64,000 bases of DNA from Flavobacterium piscisymbiosum. Its GTDB lineage: Bacteria; Bacteroidota; Bacteroidia; Flavobacteriales; Flavobacteriaceae. The translations under genes and the position numbers were made by a program. Below the pieces are notes generated by a model that searched no databases, was not told the DNA's origin, and was given only the letters and a program-made list of their open reading frames with translations. Numbering within the stretch: position 1 is the stretch's first letter; every line of letters starts with the position of its first letter. Shown one piece after another: positions 48,036-56,891 of this stretch. The stretch is from assembly GCF_020905295.1 (NCBI RefSeq), contig NZ_JAJJMM010000001.1:6421861-6485860 (forward strand), given 5' to 3'.

Positions 48036-48701
48036 TTACTCTTCTTCCTGAATATCATCTTCTTCCTCATCAAGCTCCTCTTCACCTTCTTCATCCATAT
48101 CAAATAAATAAGGCTCCAACATCATTTTATCGGCCAGAATTTCGATACGTTCTGTCAATGTTTCAGCAAAAATAAGACGCTGCGTTTTGGTAATACTGTT
48201 AGAAATACGCATGATTTTAGTTTCGTGACGTAATTTCAGCATTGGATCAGCATCATCGATAATAAACATTTTCAGGCGGTTTACATTATAACCTGCGGTT
48301 GTAAACATATCGCTTAATTTATTGGGTGTACCAATTAAAACATCTATTCCTGTCGAAATATAGTTTTTATCATAATCTGTATCACCTTTGTCATGTACAC
48401 CATAAACTTCAAGATTAGAATATTTCCCGTACTTCTCAAAAAGTGCTTCCATTTCTAATACTTTGGCTTTGTCTTCAACAAAAATCAAAGCACGTGGTGA
48501 TTCTTCGTTATGACCTGACAATTGCTGAATAACATTCAAAACAATAGTTGTCGATTTTCCGCTTCCTGCCGGAGAAAGAATAATGCAATCTGCACCACTT
48601 TTTATAGTCGAAAAAGTTTCCTGCTGCAAAACATTTGCTTCTGTTAAACCATTTTCAACTAATGCGTCTTGTAATTTTTCGTTTATTTTTTTTAGTTTCA
48701 T
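48036..48701 (-). CDS. DEAD/DEAH-box helicase N-terminal domain protein (no helicase C domain)
   Basis: A 221-residue protein carrying only the first RecA-like domain. Motif Q region LQQETF, Walker A SPAGSGKST (43-51), motif Ib GTPNKL (124-129) and Walker B IIDDADPML (147-155, DDAD rather than DEAD) are present. The usual SAT motif is not obvious. The C-terminal RecA domain is missing and replaced by about 20 strongly acidic residues. The coding frame is clean, so it is not a recent truncation. It could bind ATP and RNA or act as a regulator. It lies 51 bp downstream of the NtrC-type gene. Confidence 0.78.
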   Translation of the reverse strand: MKLKKINEKLQDALVENGLTEANVLQQETFSTIKSGADCIILSPAGSGKSTTIVLNVIQQLSGHNEESPRALIFVEDKAKVLEMEALFEKYGKYSNLEVYGVHDKGDTDYDKNYISTGIDVLIGTPNKLSDMFTTAGYNVNRLKMFIIDDADPMLKLRHETKIMRISNSITKTQRLIFAETLTERIEILADKMMLEPYLFDMDEEGEEELDEEEDDIQEEE

Positions 48702-48752
48702 CTTCTAATTTTAGAATTTAGATTTTAGATTTCAGATTGAAAAATAAAATCA

Positions 48753-49916
48753 TTATTTGCTTGCAAACATTTTTACATCGGTTTCAGAAATTTCGTTTCC
48801 TCCTAAAATGATCAATCTTTCGACTACATTTCGAAGTTCGCGGATATTCCCTGTCCAATCGTATTCCTGCAATAATTGTATGGCTTGCGCCGAAAATACT
48901 TTAACCACGTTTCCTTGTTCCGATGCAATTTTAGCAGCAAAATGTCTGATCAAAGCCGGAATATCGTCACGTCTTTCGTTCAATGGCGGAACTTTAATTA
49001 AAATCACAGCCAAACGATGGTATAAATCTTCACGGAAACGACCTTCAGCAATTTCGGTTTTTAAATCTTTATTGGTTGCAGCCACAACACGAACATCGAC
49101 TTTTATATCTTTTTCGGCTCCTACTCTGGTAATCATACTTTCCTGTAAAGCACGCAAAACTTTGGCTTGCGCCGAAAGACTCATATCTCCAATTTCATCC
49201 AGGAAAATAGTCCCTTTGTCAGCCGCTTCAAATTTTCCTGCACGATCTTTTACTGCCGATGTAAAAGCACCTTTTACGTGACCAAACAATTCACTTTCGA
49301 TCAATTCACTTGGTATTGCGGCACAGTTTACTTCTATTAAAGGAAAATTAGCACGTTCGCTTTTTTCATGTAATTGATGCGCTACTAATTCCTTTCCGGT
49401 TCCGTTTGGTCCCGTGATCAAAACTCTCGCTTCGGTTTGCGCTACTTTATCAATCATTAATTTAATATGACTGATGGCTTCGCTCTCCCCTATCATTTCG
49501 TAGTTTTTACTAACCTTTTTCTTTAAGATTTTATTCTCAACTACAAGTTGTTTTTTATCCAAAGCATTACGAACCGTATTCAATAAACGATTTAAATCCG
49601 GTGGTTTTGAGATATAATCAAAAGCTCCTAAACGCATGGTATGAATCGCGGTTTCCATATCGCCGTGGCCAGAAATCATCACCATTGGGATTTCAGGTTT
49701 AATTTTTTTAGCTTCTTCCAAAACCTCAACACCGTCCATTTTTGGCATTTTGATATCGCACAAAACCAAATCGTAATCGTTGTTTTTTATTTTCTCAAGA
49801 CCCGCAACTCCATCTTCTGCTTCATCTACCTGATAGGTATCATTCTCTTCTGATAAAATCTTTACCAAAACTCTTCTGATCGATGCTTCGTCTTCTATAA
49901 TTAGTATTTTACTCAT
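48753..49916 (-). CDS. sigma-54-type response regulator lacking a Fis HTH
   Basis: A 387-residue NtrC-like protein. Receiver domain 1-120 with phospho-acceptor D54 (LVLCDIKMP). AAA+ domain about 140-375 with Walker A GPNGTGKE (169-176), GAFTSA at 216-221 in place of the usual GAFTGA, Walker B FLDEIGD (238-244) and arginine-finger region REDLYHRL. The protein ends about where the helix-turn-helix linker would begin (EISETDVKMFASK), so it cannot bind an enhancer itself. Sigma-54 activation may depend on a partner, or it acts without DNA binding. It has CTAAG repeats upstream (49922-50017). Confidence 0.9.
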   Translation of the reverse strand: MSKILIIEDEASIRRVLVKILSEENDTYQVDEAEDGVAGLEKIKNNDYDLVLCDIKMPKMDGVEVLEEAKKIKPEIPMVMISGHGDMETAIHTMRLGAFDYISKPPDLNRLLNTVRNALDKKQLVVENKILKKKVSKNYEMIGESEAISHIKLMIDKVAQTEARVLITGPNGTGKELVAHQLHEKSERANFPLIEVNCAAIPSELIESELFGHVKGAFTSAVKDRAGKFEAADKGTIFLDEIGDMSLSAQAKVLRALQESMITRVGAEKDIKVDVRVVAATNKDLKTEIAEGRFREDLYHRLAVILIKVPPLNERRDDIPALIRHFAAKIASEQGNVVKVFSAQAIQLLQEYDWTGNIRELRNVVERLIILGGNEISETDVKMFASK

Positions 49917-49921
49917 TTTTT

Positions 49922-50017
49922 TTGAGGTTCTAAGGTTCTGAGTTGCTAAGGCTCTAAGGTTTTTATTTATAAAGCTAAGAAAACTTAGCTTCTTAGTATC
50001 TTAGAACCTTAGCAACT
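49922..50017. repeat. CTAAG-type array
   Basis: GGTTCTAAGGTTCTGAGTTG (49924 onward) with CTAAGGCTCTAAGG is faced by CTTAGCTTCTTAGTATCTTA to form a hairpin, between the NtrC-type gene and the ABC permease gene. Confidence 0.65.
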
Positions 50018-50025
50018 TTTAAAAG

Positions 50026-51342
50026 TTAATATTTAAGCCATCTATACAATTCTTTCCAGGTTGGTTTCTTGCCATACATTAAAATACCAATTCGGTAAAT
50101 TTTGGCGGCGAACCAAACCACAAGGAAAAACGTAGCAAACAATAATGATACCGAAATTGCGATTTGCCACCACGGCACTCCAAACGGAAGTCGCATTAAC
50201 ATAACAATTGGCGAAGTTAACGGAATCATTGAAAACACGACGGCAATTGTTCCGTGGGGATCATTTACAACCGTAAAAAATCCGATATAAACACTTAAAA
50301 TTAGTGGCATTAAAATAGGCAAAAGAAATTGCTGAGAATCGGTTTGATTGTCAACTGCTGCTCCAATTGCTGCATAAAATGAACTATATAAAAAATATCC
50401 TCCAATAAAATAAATGATAAAACCTATTATGATACTGGCAATAGGTAAATTCCATAATTCGCTAATATACATTTGAGCACTTCCTGACATTTCGTTTTGT
50501 GCTGACTGCATCAGTTCAGGTGAAATTTTTGCTGTTGGCCCAACATTTACGCCAAAAAAAGCCGAAGCTGCAAACATCAAACTCAACCCAATTATCGCCC
50601 AAATCATAAATTGTAATAATCCCGCAAGCGAAGTTCCGATGATTTTACCAATCATCAACTGGAATGGTTTTACCGATGAAATAATGATTTCTATAATTCG
50701 GTTTGTTTTTTCTTCGATTACACTGCGCATGACCATGTTTCCGTAAATGATAATGAACATCATAATCAAATAACCAAATGCTCCGCCAATCCCGATTTTA
50801 ATTTCATTTAATCCTTTCAAACTTTCTTCTCCCGAAGCTTTTATCAAATGAATATTAACTGAAGATTGTGCCTTTTGAATGGCTAATGTATCGAGTTTTG
50901 CTGTTTCCAGATTTATCTTTGTAATTTTTTCCCCAATAACATCCTGTGTTTTTTCGATAAAAGAAATACTGGGACTATTGTTCGAAATAAATTCAATTTT
51001 ACTTTCTAAATCTTTTAAATTATTTGTTTTTGGAATAATAATTAAACCATCAAAACTTTCATTCGTAATACTATCTTTAAGCGCTTTTGTATCTATTTCG
51101 GACAGATTTAGATATTTAAAGGCTGCTTGTTTTTTGTTCTGTTTTACAAAATCATTCGCAAACAAACCTGTTTCGTCATGAATAGCAATTTTTTTTGTTT
51201 CAGCTTTCATCGAACTCAAATAACCAATAAATCCTGCGATTGCAACAAACAACAACGGACTTAAAAAAGTCATGACAACAAAAGACTTATTGCGAACTTT
51301 TGCAATGAATTCTCTTTTAATAATTAATGAAATTATGCTCAT
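50026..51342 (-). CDS. ABC-2 type transporter permease (NatB-like)
   Basis: A 438-residue membrane protein with one N-terminal helix, a large extracytoplasmic domain (about 45-180), then five or six helices (about 185-420). The motif VMRSVIEEKTNRIIEIIISSVKPFQLMIGKII is typical of NatB/ABC-2 permeases (only its centre, EEKTNRIIEI, is given as the key). It works with the ATPase encoded just upstream at 51415-52341 (72-bp gap with TTTTAGA repeats), as an exporter of sodium, drugs or another cation. The substrate cannot be fixed. Confidence 0.88.
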   Translation of the reverse strand: MSIISLIIKREFIAKVRNKSFVVMTFLSPLLFVAIAGFIGYLSSMKAETKKIAIHDETGLFANDFVKQNKKQAAFKYLNLSEIDTKALKDSITNESFDGLIIIPKTNNLKDLESKIEFISNNSPSISFIEKTQDVIGEKITKINLETAKLDTLAIQKAQSSVNIHLIKASGEESLKGLNEIKIGIGGAFGYLIMMFIIIYGNMVMRSVIEEKTNRIIEIIISSVKPFQLMIGKIIGTSLAGLLQFMIWAIIGLSLMFAASAFFGVNVGPTAKISPELMQSAQNEMSGSAQMYISELWNLPIASIIIGFIIYFIGGYFLYSSFYAAIGAAVDNQTDSQQFLLPILMPLILSVYIGFFTVVNDPHGTIAVVFSMIPLTSPIVMLMRLPFGVPWWQIAISVSLLFATFFLVVWFAAKIYRIGILMYGKKPTWKELYRWLKY

Positions 51343-51414
51343 TTTTTTATTTTAGATTTTAGATTGTTGACTTTAGATTTTAGACTTCAGGTTTTTCACT
51401 CTGAAATCTGAAAT

Positions 51415-52341
51415 CTAAACTTTTTCAGTAACTGTCTGAATAAAAATATCGTTTACACTTGGTATTTTTTCTACAAAATGGGTTACTTGTCCGCGTTGTG
51501 TAAGGATATTTAATAACTCATTTGGAGTCGAATTTCCTATCTGGATATCCAATTTCAAATCATCATTCAGGGATTTAAAACTTGCCGGCGAAACCGTAAA
51601 CTTTTGCGTGATATCGTACATCAAACCTTCAACATTACTGGTCAAAATTCCGACTTCAAAACTATTGGTTCTAAACTGACGTTTGACATCGCTTAGTTTT
51701 CCTTCGATTAATTTATTCGATTTATGAATTAAAGCAATATGATCGCAAAGCTCCTCAACGCTTTCCATACGGTGTGTCGAAAAAATAATGGTTGCACCTT
51801 GTTCTTTTAATGCCAAAATTTCATCCTTGATCACATTTGCATTTACGGGATCAAATCCGGAAAAAGGCTCATCAAAAATCAGCAATTTTGGTTTATGCAA
51901 TACGCAAACTACAAACTGAATTTTTTGTGCCATTCCTTTAGAAAGTTCCTGGATTTTTTTATTCCACCAACCCTGAATTCCCAAACGATCAAACCAATAT
52001 TCAAGCTGCGCTTTTGCTTCGGCTTTACTAAGTCCTTTCATTTGTGCCAGATACAAACATTGCTCACCTACTTTCATAGAAGTATACAACCCTCTTTCTT
52101 CAGGAAGATAACCAATAGTCTGCACATGTTTTGGCTGTAATTTTTCTCCATCTAAAATTATTTCGCCACTATCCGGCAAAGTAATTTGATTGATGATTCG
52201 TATAAGGGAAGTTTTGCCGGCTCCATTTGGACCTAATAGCCCATAAATACTACCTTTTGGTACATTTAATGAAACTTCGTTAAGCGCTACATAATCGCCG
52301 TATTGTTTTACGACTTTATGTACTTCGAGTAAGTTGCTCAT
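51415..52341 (-). CDS. ABC transporter ATP-binding protein (NatA-like)
   Basis: A 308-residue ABC ATPase. Walker A GPNGAGKTSL (about 36-45), the signature LSKGMAQK (about 138-145), Walker B LLIFDEPFSG and the H-loop STHRME are present. A C-terminal extension of about 90 residues matches the NatA/DUF4162 tail that follows the ATPase domain in exporters paired with NatB. It precedes the NatB-like permease on the same strand and should form the working complex with it at the inner membrane. Confidence 0.93.
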   Translation of the reverse strand: MSNLLEVHKVVKQYGDYVALNEVSLNVPKGSIYGLLGPNGAGKTSLIRIINQITLPDSGEIILDGEKLQPKHVQTIGYLPEERGLYTSMKVGEQCLYLAQMKGLSKAEAKAQLEYWFDRLGIQGWWNKKIQELSKGMAQKIQFVVCVLHKPKLLIFDEPFSGFDPVNANVIKDEILALKEQGATIIFSTHRMESVEELCDHIALIHKSNKLIEGKLSDVKRQFRTNSFEVGILTSNVEGLMYDITQKFTVSPASFKSLNDDLKLDIQIGNSTPNELLNILTQRGQVTHFVEKIPSVNDIFIQTVTEKV

Positions 52342-52432
52342 GCTATATTTAAGATTTTCTGCTTTGGTTTGACCATTGTGGCATTAAGAATGTAAAAGTA
52401 AATAATTACTAACGAAATTTTGTATTATTAGC

Positions 52433-52468
52433 AAAAAAACCCATTCTATAATTTAGTATAGAATGGGT
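52433..52468 (-). terminator. intrinsic terminator after dnaJ
   Basis: ACCCATTCTATA (52439-52450) pairs perfectly with TATAGAATGGGT (52457-52468). On the minus strand it is followed by a run of seven T (52433-52439). It ends the grpE-dnaJ operon. Confidence 0.9.
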
Positions 52469-52503
52469 CTTAAATTTATTTACTTTTTTAGAAAAAGCTG
52501 AGT

Positions 52504-53616
52504 TTATGAAAACATATCTTTTACTTTCTCAAAAAATGATTTTTCTGATTTTTCAGGACTTGGAATAAAATGATCGTCGTTTAAAGCATTTTCAAAAAAT
52601 TGTTTTTGCTCTTTATTCAACGTTTTTGGCGTCCAAACATTTACGTGAACTAGTAAATCACCACTTCCGTAACCGTTTATACTCGGAATACCTTTTCCTT
52701 TTAATCTCAGGATTTTTCCGGATTGAATTCCTTCTTCCAGTTTAATACGAACTTTTCCGTTGATAGCTTCAATATCTTTAGAAACTCCTAAGACTGCTTC
52801 CGGGAAACTGATATATAAATCGAAATGAACATTCTCACCTTCACGTTTCAGGAATTCGTGCTCCAGTTCTTCGATAGCTACAATTAAGTCTCCCGGAATA
52901 CTATTTCCCGGAGCATCGTTTCCTTTATTAGAAACTTTCAATTGCATACCATCTACAACTCCAGCAGGAATTTTGATTGATACTGTTTCATCTTCCTGAA
53001 CCATTCCCTGAGCATCTGCTTCAGAAGGTCTTTTATCTAAAATCTGACCAGAACCGCCACAAGTAGGACAAGTTGACGCAGATTGCATTCTTCCTAAAAT
53101 AGTATTGGTTACACGCATTACCTGCCCCTGACCGTTACAAGTCGAACACGTTTTGTATGTTACTCCTTTAGCCTGAACTTTACGTTTTACTTTTACTTTT
53201 TTCTCAACACCATTTGCAATTTCTTCTAAAGTAAGTTTTACTTTAATTCGAAGATTGCTTCCTTTAGCACGACGAGGGCCACCGCCTCCGCCTCCACCGA
53301 AACCACCAAATCCTCCACCAAAAATATCACCAAACTGGCTGAAAATGTCATCCATATTCATACCACCGTGGCCACCGCCAAATCCGCCGGAACCATCAAA
53401 TGCCTGGTGTCCGTATTGGTCGTATTTCGCTTTTTTGTTAGGATCGCTTAAAACTTCATACGCTTCTGCAGCTAATTTAAAGTTTTCTTCTGCCTCTTTG
53501 TCGCCTGGATTTTTATCCGGGTGATATTTCAATGCACTTTTTCGGTAAGCTTTTTTAATTTCGGCAGCATCAGCATTTTTTGAAATGCCTAGTATTTCGT
53601 AAAAATCTTTTTTCAT
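52504..53616 (-). CDS. dnaJ: molecular chaperone DnaJ
   Basis: A 370-residue Hsp40. The J domain (1-70) has HPD at about 31-33, followed by a Gly/Phe-rich stretch (about 74-115). The zinc domain has only two CxxCxGxG motifs (CSTCNGQG and CPTCGGSG) instead of four, so at most one zinc site. The substrate-binding and dimer domains follow (ILRLKGKGIPSINGYGSGDL). The two-motif form is regular for flavobacteria. It works with DnaK and the GrpE exchange factor encoded just upstream (81-bp gap). Protein folding in the cytoplasm, heat-shock response. Confidence 0.95.
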   Translation of the reverse strand: MKKDFYEILGISKNADAAEIKKAYRKSALKYHPDKNPGDKEAEENFKLAAEAYEVLSDPNKKAKYDQYGHQAFDGSGGFGGGHGGMNMDDIFSQFGDIFGGGFGGFGGGGGGGPRRAKGSNLRIKVKLTLEEIANGVEKKVKVKRKVQAKGVTYKTCSTCNGQGQVMRVTNTILGRMQSASTCPTCGGSGQILDKRPSEADAQGMVQEDETVSIKIPAGVVDGMQLKVSNKGNDAPGNSIPGDLIVAIEELEHEFLKREGENVHFDLYISFPEAVLGVSKDIEAINGKVRIKLEEGIQSGKILRLKGKGIPSINGYGSGDLLVHVNVWTPKTLNKEQKQFFENALNDDHFIPSPEKSEKSFFEKVKDMFS

Positions 53617-53697
53617 AATTTAGGTTAAATTGCAAATCAAACAATTCCAAATTCCAATACGTTAAAAATTGACCTTCAGAATATTTGTCCGTATTTT

Positions 53698-54276
53698 TTA
53701 GTTTCCGATAACAACTTTAGGGAAACGAATAATTTTGTCTCCTAATTTGTACCCTTTTTCAATAACATCAACAATTTTCCCTTTTAATTTCTCAGACGGA
53801 GCCGGAATTTGGGTAATTGCCTCAGCAAAATCAGCATTAAAAGCATCACCTGCTCTTACTTCAACTTGCTCTAAACCTTTAGAAACCAAAGTACTTTTCA
53901 ATTTTTCATGAATTAACTCCACTCCTTTTTTCAAATTCTCATCTTCAGATTTGTTGATCTCTACAGTTGCTCTGTCAAAATCATCCAAAACAGGAAGCAT
54001 TGCTAACAAAACATCCTGATTTGCCGTTTTAAACAAATCGATACGTTCTTTTGAAGTTCTTTTTTTATAATTTTCAAATTCAGCAAATAATCTCAAGAAT
54101 TTATCTTTTTCTTTTGCCAAGTCTTGAGCCAATTGCTCTTCAACACTTAATTCTTCAACAATTAATTGTTCACCGTTTGCATTGTTCTCTAACGTTGCAT
54201 CATCTAATTCCTGATCGAACTCTGTATTTTCCGTAGTCATATCACTTTTATTTTTAAAAATATTCTTAAACTTCAT
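53698..54276 (-). CDS. grpE: nucleotide exchange factor GrpE
   Basis: A 192-residue GrpE that drives ADP release from DnaK. The long N-terminal helix region is acidic (LSVEEQLAQDLAKEKDKFLR) with FAEFENYKKRTSKER. The C-terminal beta domain ends GYKLGDKIIRFPKVVIGN, the family signature. A second start (MTTENTE, 12 codons in) is possible. The promoter is clear: TTTG-N21-TACTTTTG at 54300-54332 on the minus strand, about 24 bp ahead of the first ATG. It begins the grpE-dnaJ operon. Confidence 0.94.
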   Translation of the reverse strand: MKFKNIFKNKSDMTTENTEFDQELDDATLENNANGEQLIVEELSVEEQLAQDLAKEKDKFLRLFAEFENYKKRTSKERIDLFKTANQDVLLAMLPVLDDFDRATVEINKSEDENLKKGVELIHEKLKSTLVSKGLEQVEVRAGDAFNADFAEAITQIPAPSEKLKGKIVDVIEKGYKLGDKIIRFPKVVIGN

Positions 54277-54299
54277 TTTTTATTCTTTCTGTTGGATTG

Positions 54300-54332
54300 C
54301 AAAAGTACTGCCAAATCTTATAAAATGTCAAA
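54300..54332 (-). promoter_or_regulatory. grpE-dnaJ promoter (TTTG-N21-TACTTTTG)
   Basis: On the minus strand TTTG (54332-54329) and TACTTTTG (54307-54300) stand 21 bp apart, an exact match to the Bacteroidota sigma-A promoter. The transcript should start about 54293, ahead of the ATG at 54276. Confidence 0.8.
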
Positions 54333-54536
54333 TTGTCACTTTATTGCAACTGAGCCATTTAAAAAACGAAAATTACCAATTAAAATTTAATACAATTTTA
54401 AGACTATTACGTTTTAGTTTATAGTAAATTTGAGTTCCAAAATTGGAAATTTAAATTATCACCAATCAAAATTGAATTTAAGGGTTAGCCTCGGCTTTAT
54501 AAATAATTATTAATTCAACTTTACCTTATATTAAAA

Positions 54537-54570
54537 AAAGCTTCGCCTATTTCAGACGAAGCTTTTTTTT
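54537..54570. terminator. intrinsic terminator-like hairpin
   Basis: AAAGCTTCG (54537-54545) pairs with CGAAGCTTT (54557-54565) followed by T-run on the plus side and preceded by A-run (T-run on minus), so it can work in both directions. It may end transcripts of the minus-strand tRNA. Between it and the tRNA (54590-54850) are GCAAAGCTTTG and ACAAAG-rich inverted repeats, with no gene. Confidence 0.65.
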
Positions 54571-54861
54571 ATGCTTTTTTGAGAAAGAAAAATTTACCGC
54601 AGAGAACACAAAGGTTTTTCTGCAGAGATCACTAAGATTTAAGTTGTGTTTACACAATCTAAGTCCGCAAAGCTTTGTGAACTTTGTGTTTTTACTAAAC
54701 TTACAATTTAAAAACTTTGTGTTCTCTGTGGTAATTTTTTTTCCTTTTAACTTTTATAAAAAATAAAAGTTCGCAAAGCTTTGTATTGATTTAGCTTTGC
54801 GAACTTTATTATACTTAGATAATAATCTTTGCGCTCTTTACGGTAAAAAATAATTTAATTG

Positions 54862-54932
54862 CACGGGCGGAGGGATTCGAACCCCCATCAACGGTTTTGG
54901 AGACCGCTATTCTACCCTTGAACTACGCCCGT
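54862..54932 (-). tRNA. tRNA-Trp (CCA)
   Basis: On the minus strand ACGGGCG pairs with CGCCCGT as the acceptor stem, the anticodon stem GCGGT/ACCGT encloses CTCCAAA with anticodon CCA, and GGGGGTTCGAATCCCTC forms the T arm. Discriminator G; the CCA end is not encoded. A TTAATTTG sequence 14 bp upstream may be its -7 box. Confidence 0.95.
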
Positions 54933-55261
54933 AACTTAAGGTCGGCAAATTAAAAGTTTTTTTTCTTCTCCGGCAACTATTTCAGGCAGAGATTTTAAAA
55001 GAAAATCCTTTAAATCCGTGCCATTTGAAGCAAAAACCTTTACTTCAAACAGTTAACCTCTATTTTTTTATTTCACGCAGATTTTAAAAAGATTTGAGCA
55101 GATTAATGCAGATTTATTTTATATGATCAAATTAAATCTGCTCGAATCTGCAACCCGAGCGACAGCGAACAGGCGAAGCAAATCTGCGTGAAACAAAAAT
55201 CTAAATAATCCTTTTATCTCGATAGCTATCGAGTGGCTAAAAAACTTTGCTTTTAAAAATA
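54933..55261. other. 329-bp gap with CAGATT-type repeats
   Basis: Contains TTTCACGCAGATTTTAAAAA (about 55072) facing AAATCTGCGTGAAAC (about 55180), with inner AGATTTGAGCAGATT / AATCTGCTCGAATCT arms, and a CTCGATAGCTATCGAG palindrome (55218-55233). No gene seen. Confidence 0.6.
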
Positions 55262-56689
55262 TTAAGCCAATAAAGCGTTTTTCAATCCTTCAAAATCTAC
55301 AGAAATCTGCTCTCCTGAAACCAGATTCTTAAGCGAGTACAAATTCGAAGCAATTTCCTGATCGCCTGCAATTACTGCAAACGGAATCAAGCGCTTATCT
55401 GCATATTGAAACTGTTTCCCCACTTTTACATTATCAGGATACAATTCTACTTTTATATTTTCTTTTCTCAATTTCTGGATCGCCTGCGACGCGTATAAAG
55501 CTTCAGCATCTCCGTAATTGATAAACAATGCTTTTGATGTCGCTGCAACAGTTTCCGGGAACAATTGTAATTCTTCCAGAACCAAATAAATTCGGTCTAA
55601 ACCAAAAGAAATTCCAACGCCGCTCATATTTTTTAAACCAAAAATACCCGTTAAGTCATCGTATCTTCCGCCACCGCCAATAGAACCCATCGAAACAGTT
55701 TTTGGAGCCGCAACTTCAAAAATTGCTCCCGTATAATAATTCAATCCACGGGCAAGAGTTACATCAAGATCTAAAGTTGCTGTCGCCAAACCTAAAGTTG
55801 CCACATTGTCACAAATAAATTTCAGTTCCTCTACTCCTTTCATTCCTTCCTCAGATTCAGCTAATAAATCTGAAAGCTGAGCAATTTTATCTGAAAATGA
55901 TCCTGTAAAACTAAAAAGCGGCTGTACTTTAACCAAAGCTTTTTCATCAATACCTTTTTCGATCATTTCCTTTTTCACACCATCTTCACCAATTTTATCC
56001 AGTTTATCAAGAGCTACTGTAAAATCGATCAATTTATCAGATGCTCCAATAACTTCGGCAATCCCGGATAATATTTTACGGTTATTGATTTTAATTATAA
56101 CACCTTCTAATCCTAAAGATGTAAAAACAGTATCATATAACTGAACCAATTCTACTTCCTGCCATAATGATTTTGAACCAACCACATCGGCATCACATTG
56201 ATAAAATTCTCTGTAACGTCCTCTTTGCGGTCTGTCAGCTCTCCAAACCGGTTGAATTTGATATCTTTTAAAAGGAAATTCAATTTCGTTTTGGTGCTGT
56301 ACCACATATCTCGCAAACGGAACCGTTAAGTCGTAACGCAAAGCTTTCTCCGAAATTTTTCCGGTAAATTTATTCAGTTCAATTCTCTGATTCAAATCTA
56401 TTGTTTCGGCAGAATTAGTTTGCAATGCTTCAATAGATTCCGGTAATTCAATTTTATTTTTATTGAAGAAAAAATTACCTGAATTCAATATTTTAAAAAT
56501 CAAACGATCTCCTTCTTCTCCGTATTTCCCCATTAAGGTATCTGAATTTTCAAACGAAGGAGTTTCGATTGGCTGAAAACCAAATTTCTCGAAATTATTT
56601 TTTATAGTCTGAATAATATATTGACGTTTTGACACCTCTGCAGGCGAAAAATCTCTTGTTCCTTGTGGGATGCTTGGTTTTGAAGCCAT
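55262..56689 (-). CDS. hisS: histidine-tRNA ligase
   Basis: A 475-residue class II aminoacyl-tRNA synthetase charging tRNA-His. Motif 1 region IPQGTRDFSP and FGFQPIETPSFEN; motif 2 LRYDLTVPFARYV and the QIQPVWRADRPQRGRYREFYQCD segment; histidine motifs LDLDVTLARGLNYYTGAIFE and GSIGGGGRYDDL; motif 3 GISFGLDRIY. The C-terminal anticodon-binding domain is about 385-470. It is somewhat longer than the E. coli enzyme, with an insertion near 75-110 as in Bacteroidota. It stands alone, with TTTTAGA repeats upstream. Confidence 0.96.
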   Translation of the reverse strand: MASKPSIPQGTRDFSPAEVSKRQYIIQTIKNNFEKFGFQPIETPSFENSDTLMGKYGEEGDRLIFKILNSGNFFFNKNKIELPESIEALQTNSAETIDLNQRIELNKFTGKISEKALRYDLTVPFARYVVQHQNEIEFPFKRYQIQPVWRADRPQRGRYREFYQCDADVVGSKSLWQEVELVQLYDTVFTSLGLEGVIIKINNRKILSGIAEVIGASDKLIDFTVALDKLDKIGEDGVKKEMIEKGIDEKALVKVQPLFSFTGSFSDKIAQLSDLLAESEEGMKGVEELKFICDNVATLGLATATLDLDVTLARGLNYYTGAIFEVAAPKTVSMGSIGGGGRYDDLTGIFGLKNMSGVGISFGLDRIYLVLEELQLFPETVAATSKALFINYGDAEALYASQAIQKLRKENIKVELYPDNVKVGKQFQYADKRLIPFAVIAGDQEIASNLYSLKNLVSGEQISVDFEGLKNALLA

Positions 56690-56694
56690 TTTTC

Positions 56695-56725
56695 TGATTT
56701 TAGATTTTTAGATTTTAGATTTTAG
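56695..56725. repeat. TTTTAGA-type simple array
   Basis: Tandem ATTTTAGATTTTTAGATTTT with related arrays at 48714-48740 and 51350-51415, the last facing its complement GAAATCTGAAATCTAAA. Confidence 0.55.
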
Positions 56726-56891
56726 ATTATTTTCTAATCTTACCTCATAAACTCTTTTACATTAATTATATTGGGATTATAGATTTACTATTAATCACAA
56801 ATCGACTGCAAATATCTTATTTTTTAAAATAAATAATGCCAGTTCGAAAACAAACTTGTAACAAAAAACGTATTTTCGTGACAAATTGGTC

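Noticed and set aside
48757..49281. 174-codon open frame on the plus strand
   Set aside because: Antisense to the NtrC-type gene; cysteine- and serine-rich translation with no domain.
53255..53524. Proline-rich 89-residue frame on the plus strand
   Set aside because: It is the complement of the Gly/Phe-rich stretch of dnaJ.
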